From the NCBI GenBank assembly GCA_030151135.1, contig JASLEQ010000814.1, forward strand, positions 1 to 6,085: a DNA stretch of 6,085 bases, read 5' to 3'. Below the pieces are notes generated by a model. That model had not been told where the DNA came from. It searched no databases and saw only the letters and a list, made by a program, of their open reading frames with translations. This document shows positions 3,795 to 6,085 of the stretch, one piece after another; the first letter of the stretch is position 1; each line of letters opens with the position of its first letter. Origin of the DNA: Candidatus Sulfotelmatobacter sp. (GTDB lineage: Bacteria > Acidobacteriota > Terriglobia > Terriglobales > SbA1). The position numbers were made by a program, and so were the translations under genes.

Positions 3795-6085
3795 CTAGTC
3801 CAGCCTCGCGTACTCGATCTCGGCCTGCTGCAGGATGCGGATATCGGAGTCGGCGTCCTTCCAAAGCGAAAAGAATTCCTGAAAGGCGGATCGTGCCTTG
3901 GATCGGTTTCCCGAGAGTTCATAGGCGCGTCCGAGTTGCAAATGCGCTAGCGCCCCGATCGGATCGATGCCAACAAGGCCGCGATGATTGAGGATTTTCT
4001 CGAACTCGGCCACTGCTTCCGGTCCCCGGTTAAGGGATAGATATGCAATGCCCCGCACGTAAGCAGGATAAAAACCACCGAAGGAAAAATAGAAGGCAAC
4101 TGCAGGCGCGGCTTCCTCGTATGGGCGCGCGAACTCGAGCAATTCAATGGCGCGATCCGGCGCACCGTGGTTCAGCGCGAGCAGACCACGCAGGGTGGGA
4201 AGGTAGCTGAATCGAACTGTCGTGTCATCGGGAAACCTGTTTTGGAGATCGTCGATGAGAGACTGTACGCGTGATGAGTCTCCCGACAGCGCCAGAGCGA
4301 TTCCAGCGCCATACTCCACGTCCCGCCCCTTGAATAGTTCAAGTGCTTCCGATGCCTTGGTGCGCGCCGTGGCCGAGTTGCCGAGGAATGCCTCCCAAAC
4401 CGACGTCCCTGCGATAAAGATCGCTGCGGTCTCCCGCTGACCTGCCTGCAGAGCCAACTCCGCAGCGTGACGCGACAGTCCCTCAGCGACTCGCGACCGT
4501 CCGGAACAGGCTGCGACGAGAGCTTCTGAGTTCAGCATCCACTCCTGAGCTGCGAATTCCTTTTCGCCCAGCGTCCCTTCCCGGGCCATACCGGCACGGT
4601 CACCCTTGAGGAATGCCATTTGGTAACGCAAGAGTATTTGGTCATCAAACTCAAGTCTCCGACTGGAAGCTTGCCGGAGAACGTTCGATGCTTCGTCCAG
4701 CCGATCAAGATAAATATTGGCCGAAGTCACATTCCAGTATGCGATGGGCCAGTCCGGATCAAGATCGATCGCTTGCTTCCCATTCTCGATCGCCTCCTCA
4801 TAGTTGCCCAGGCCCAAAGACGAAAACCCCGATAGCATGGCGTGGGCATCCCGATCGCGAGGATAAGCTTTGGCCCACGATTTCAGCGTCTGGTGCGCCT
4901 TCTCGAGGTTGCCGGTCACCTGCCGGTCGTAGGTTGCATCAATGAAGAATCGCTCCCGCTCATTGGCGTGATTCCTCAACTGGTAGGCTTTGGCGGCGCT
5001 CTCGGCAGACAGCGAAGACTCGCCCATATCGCCGTAGACGCGGCCCATGAATGCGTAGGCCATGGCGAATTCAGGATCGATTTCGACGGCACGTTTGAGA
5101 AGGGGAAGAGCCGAGGCATAACCGGACTCAGAGTATCTCAGGCTCCTGGCGGTACTGTACGACTTCAAGGCTTCCAGGAACGGGGTGGTGTCTTCTTCAA
5201 GGGGCGTGTCGTGCTGTTGCAGGGACCCGATCGACTCGCCTAGATGTCTCCGAAATCTGGTTGCCATCTGGTCAAGCGCCTTGAGTACATCTTCTTTTCT
5301 TGCCGCTTCGGCCTGTTCCTCAACCAGCACGCGTCCGGTACGGCAGTTGGTGGCCCGAAGTCCTAATACGTAATGAGTCCCGAGAGTGTGGATGGAGCCG
5401 TCCGCAACCACGGCGCTCCGGGCGCGTTCACAGACTTCGCGGGCAATTTCCGGGCTCAGCCGGCTGTCTGCGGGCTTGGCCATCAATCCGAGCACCTGCT
5501 GGATGCGCTGGTCAGAGAGCAAAGTCAGATAAGGCGACTGCTCTAATTGAACTGCCATGCCTTGGCGGAGGGTGCCATCGAAGACCGGATCGCCTGTGGC
5601 GTTGGCAAAGTCGGCGAGAACAATGGCGTCCTTCTCGGTGAGGACCGGCGAGCGAGGAACGAACCAGTAAAACGCTCCGAAGACGAGAGCGACGAGGACG
5701 AGCCCAGCGAGGGCGAGCCAGCGCCAGTCGCGCGTCTCGTTGACCGCGATCTCGACCTTGGCATGGTTCGCCGCAACAATGCTGAGCTCGGGGCCGGGAG
5801 CCAACTGGGGAACCAGCTGCACGTCTTCGGCGAACCGATAGCCGCGTCCCGGGACGGTGACGATGTACTGGTGGTCCTGAGGGGTATCCCCCAACGCCTT
5901 GCGGAGAAGGAAGATATTACGGCTGAGATTAGCCTCTTCCACAAAGGTGTCGGGCCACACCGTCTTGAGCATGTCCTCTTTCGTGACGATTTCCTGGCTA
6001 TGGCGCACCAGCACCAGGAGGATCTGAAAGGTCTTGGGGGTGAGTGCCACGGCTTCTTCGCCGCGAAGGAGAAGTTCCTTCTCGG
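3795..6085 (-). CDS. membrane-anchored winged-helix regulator with periplasmic TPR region (5' end outside window)
   Basis: The frame is open to the window edge. The GTG at 6050-6048 is an internal valine: 11 codons before it read EKELLLRGEEA and run into the expected winged-helix start, so the true start lies outside the window. Numbered from that valine, an OmpR/PhoB-type winged helix occupies about 1-76, with VWPDTFVEEANLSRNIFLL (31-49) as turn and recognition helix and YIVTVPGRGYRF (62-73) as the wing. One transmembrane helix follows (about 111-131). A TolB/FlgO-like alpha/beta region covers about 141-275, starting AIVLADFANATGDPVFDGTL. TPR-like helical repeats run from about 310 to the end at 751 (for example 310-343, 413-446, 620-643, 700-727). 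This CadC/ToxR-like layout implies cytoplasmic DNA binding and periplasmic sensing. C207 and C236, in the presumed periplasmic part, could form a disulfide. The same sensor module occurs behind Ser/Thr kinases in Acidobacteriota. Target genes and signal are unknown. Confidence 0.92.
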   Translation of the reverse strand, partial: EKELLLRGEEAVALTPKTFQILLVLVRHSQEIVTKEDMLKTVWPDTFVEEANLSRNIFLLRKALGDTPQDHQYIVTVPGRGYRFAEDVQLVPQLAPGPELSIVAANHAKVEIAVNETRDWRWLALAGLVLVALVFGAFYWFVPRSPVLTEKDAIVLADFANATGDPVFDGTLRQGMAVQLEQSPYLTLLSDQRIQQVLGLMAKPADSRLSPEIAREVCERARSAVVADGSIHTLGTHYVLGLRATNCRTGRVLVEEQAEAARKEDVLKALDQMATRFRRHLGESIGSLQQHDTPLEEDTTPFLEALKSYSTARSLRYSESGYASALPLLKRAVEIDPEFAMAYAFMGRVYGDMGESSLSAESAAKAYQLRNHANERERFFIDATYDRQVTGNLEKAHQTLKSWAKAYPRDRDAHAMLSGFSSLGLGNYEEAIENGKQAIDLDPDWPIAYWNVTSANIYLDRLDEASNVLRQASSRRLEFDDQILLRYQMAFLKGDRAGMAREGTLGEKEFAAQEWMLNSEALVAACSGRSRVAEGLSRHAAELALQAGQRETAAIFIAGTSVWEAFLGNSATARTKASEALELFKGRDVEYGAGIALALSGDSSRVQSLIDDLQNRFPDDTTVRFSYLPTLRGLLALNHGAPDRAIELLEFARPYEEAAPAVAFYFSFGGFYPAYVRGIAYLSLNRGPEAVAEFEKILNHRGLVGIDPIGALAHLQLGRAYELSGNRSKARSAFQEFFSLWKDADSDIRILQQAEIEYARLD

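Noticed and set aside
4842..5243. Long plus-strand open frames within 4222-5641
   Set aside because: They lie antisense to the continuous, well-recognised winged-helix/TPR gene and show no domain features; such frames are common opposite GC-rich genes.

Overview
The window looks like soil-type Acidobacteriota (Terriglobia-like) DNA. The main reason is the large minus-strand gene at the right: a winged-helix / single transmembrane helix / TPR protein of a type that is strongly expanded in that phylum. This placement rests on recalled family resemblance, not on a search.

The left two thirds (112-3519) is a same-strand series. It starts with an intact TetR-family regulator (112-726) resembling the electrophile/oxidant sensor NemR, whose only cysteine (C103) sits at the NemR redox-cysteine position. 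Next is an intact small SRPBCC-like protein (802-1269), preceded by a perfect 15-bp palindrome (776-790) that touches its ribosome binding site. A 41-codon stub (1365-1490) follows; it begins as the FAD-binding N-terminus of a mercuric-reductase/dihydrolipoamide-dehydrogenase-type flavoprotein and then loses all similarity after about 23 residues. Then come an intact VOC (glyoxalase/dioxygenase-fold) protein (1506-2183), a 328-base gap, and a zinc-dependent alcohol dehydrogenase (2512-3519) broken by a +1 frameshift, a -1 frameshift and a TAA stop, although almost the whole protein can still be read by hand.

The right third (3795-6085, minus strand) is one long gene that runs off the window edge. 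It encodes a membrane-anchored transcription regulator with a cytoplasmic winged helix and a large, presumably periplasmic, TPR-containing sensor region. It converges on the dehydrogenase pseudogene across a 275-base spacer holding weak hairpins and palindromes.

A working interpretation is that the left cluster was a regulated carbonyl/electrophile or xenobiotic handling locus (NemR-like repressor, VOC protein, alcohol dehydrogenase, flavoprotein reductase, SRPBCC protein). Two of its oxidoreductases are now dead or only remnants, while the regulator, SRPBCC and VOC genes stay open. I see no CRISPR array, tRNA, rRNA, transposase or clearly novel system. The points most worth checking are the palindrome, the single-cysteine regulator and the pattern of gene decay.
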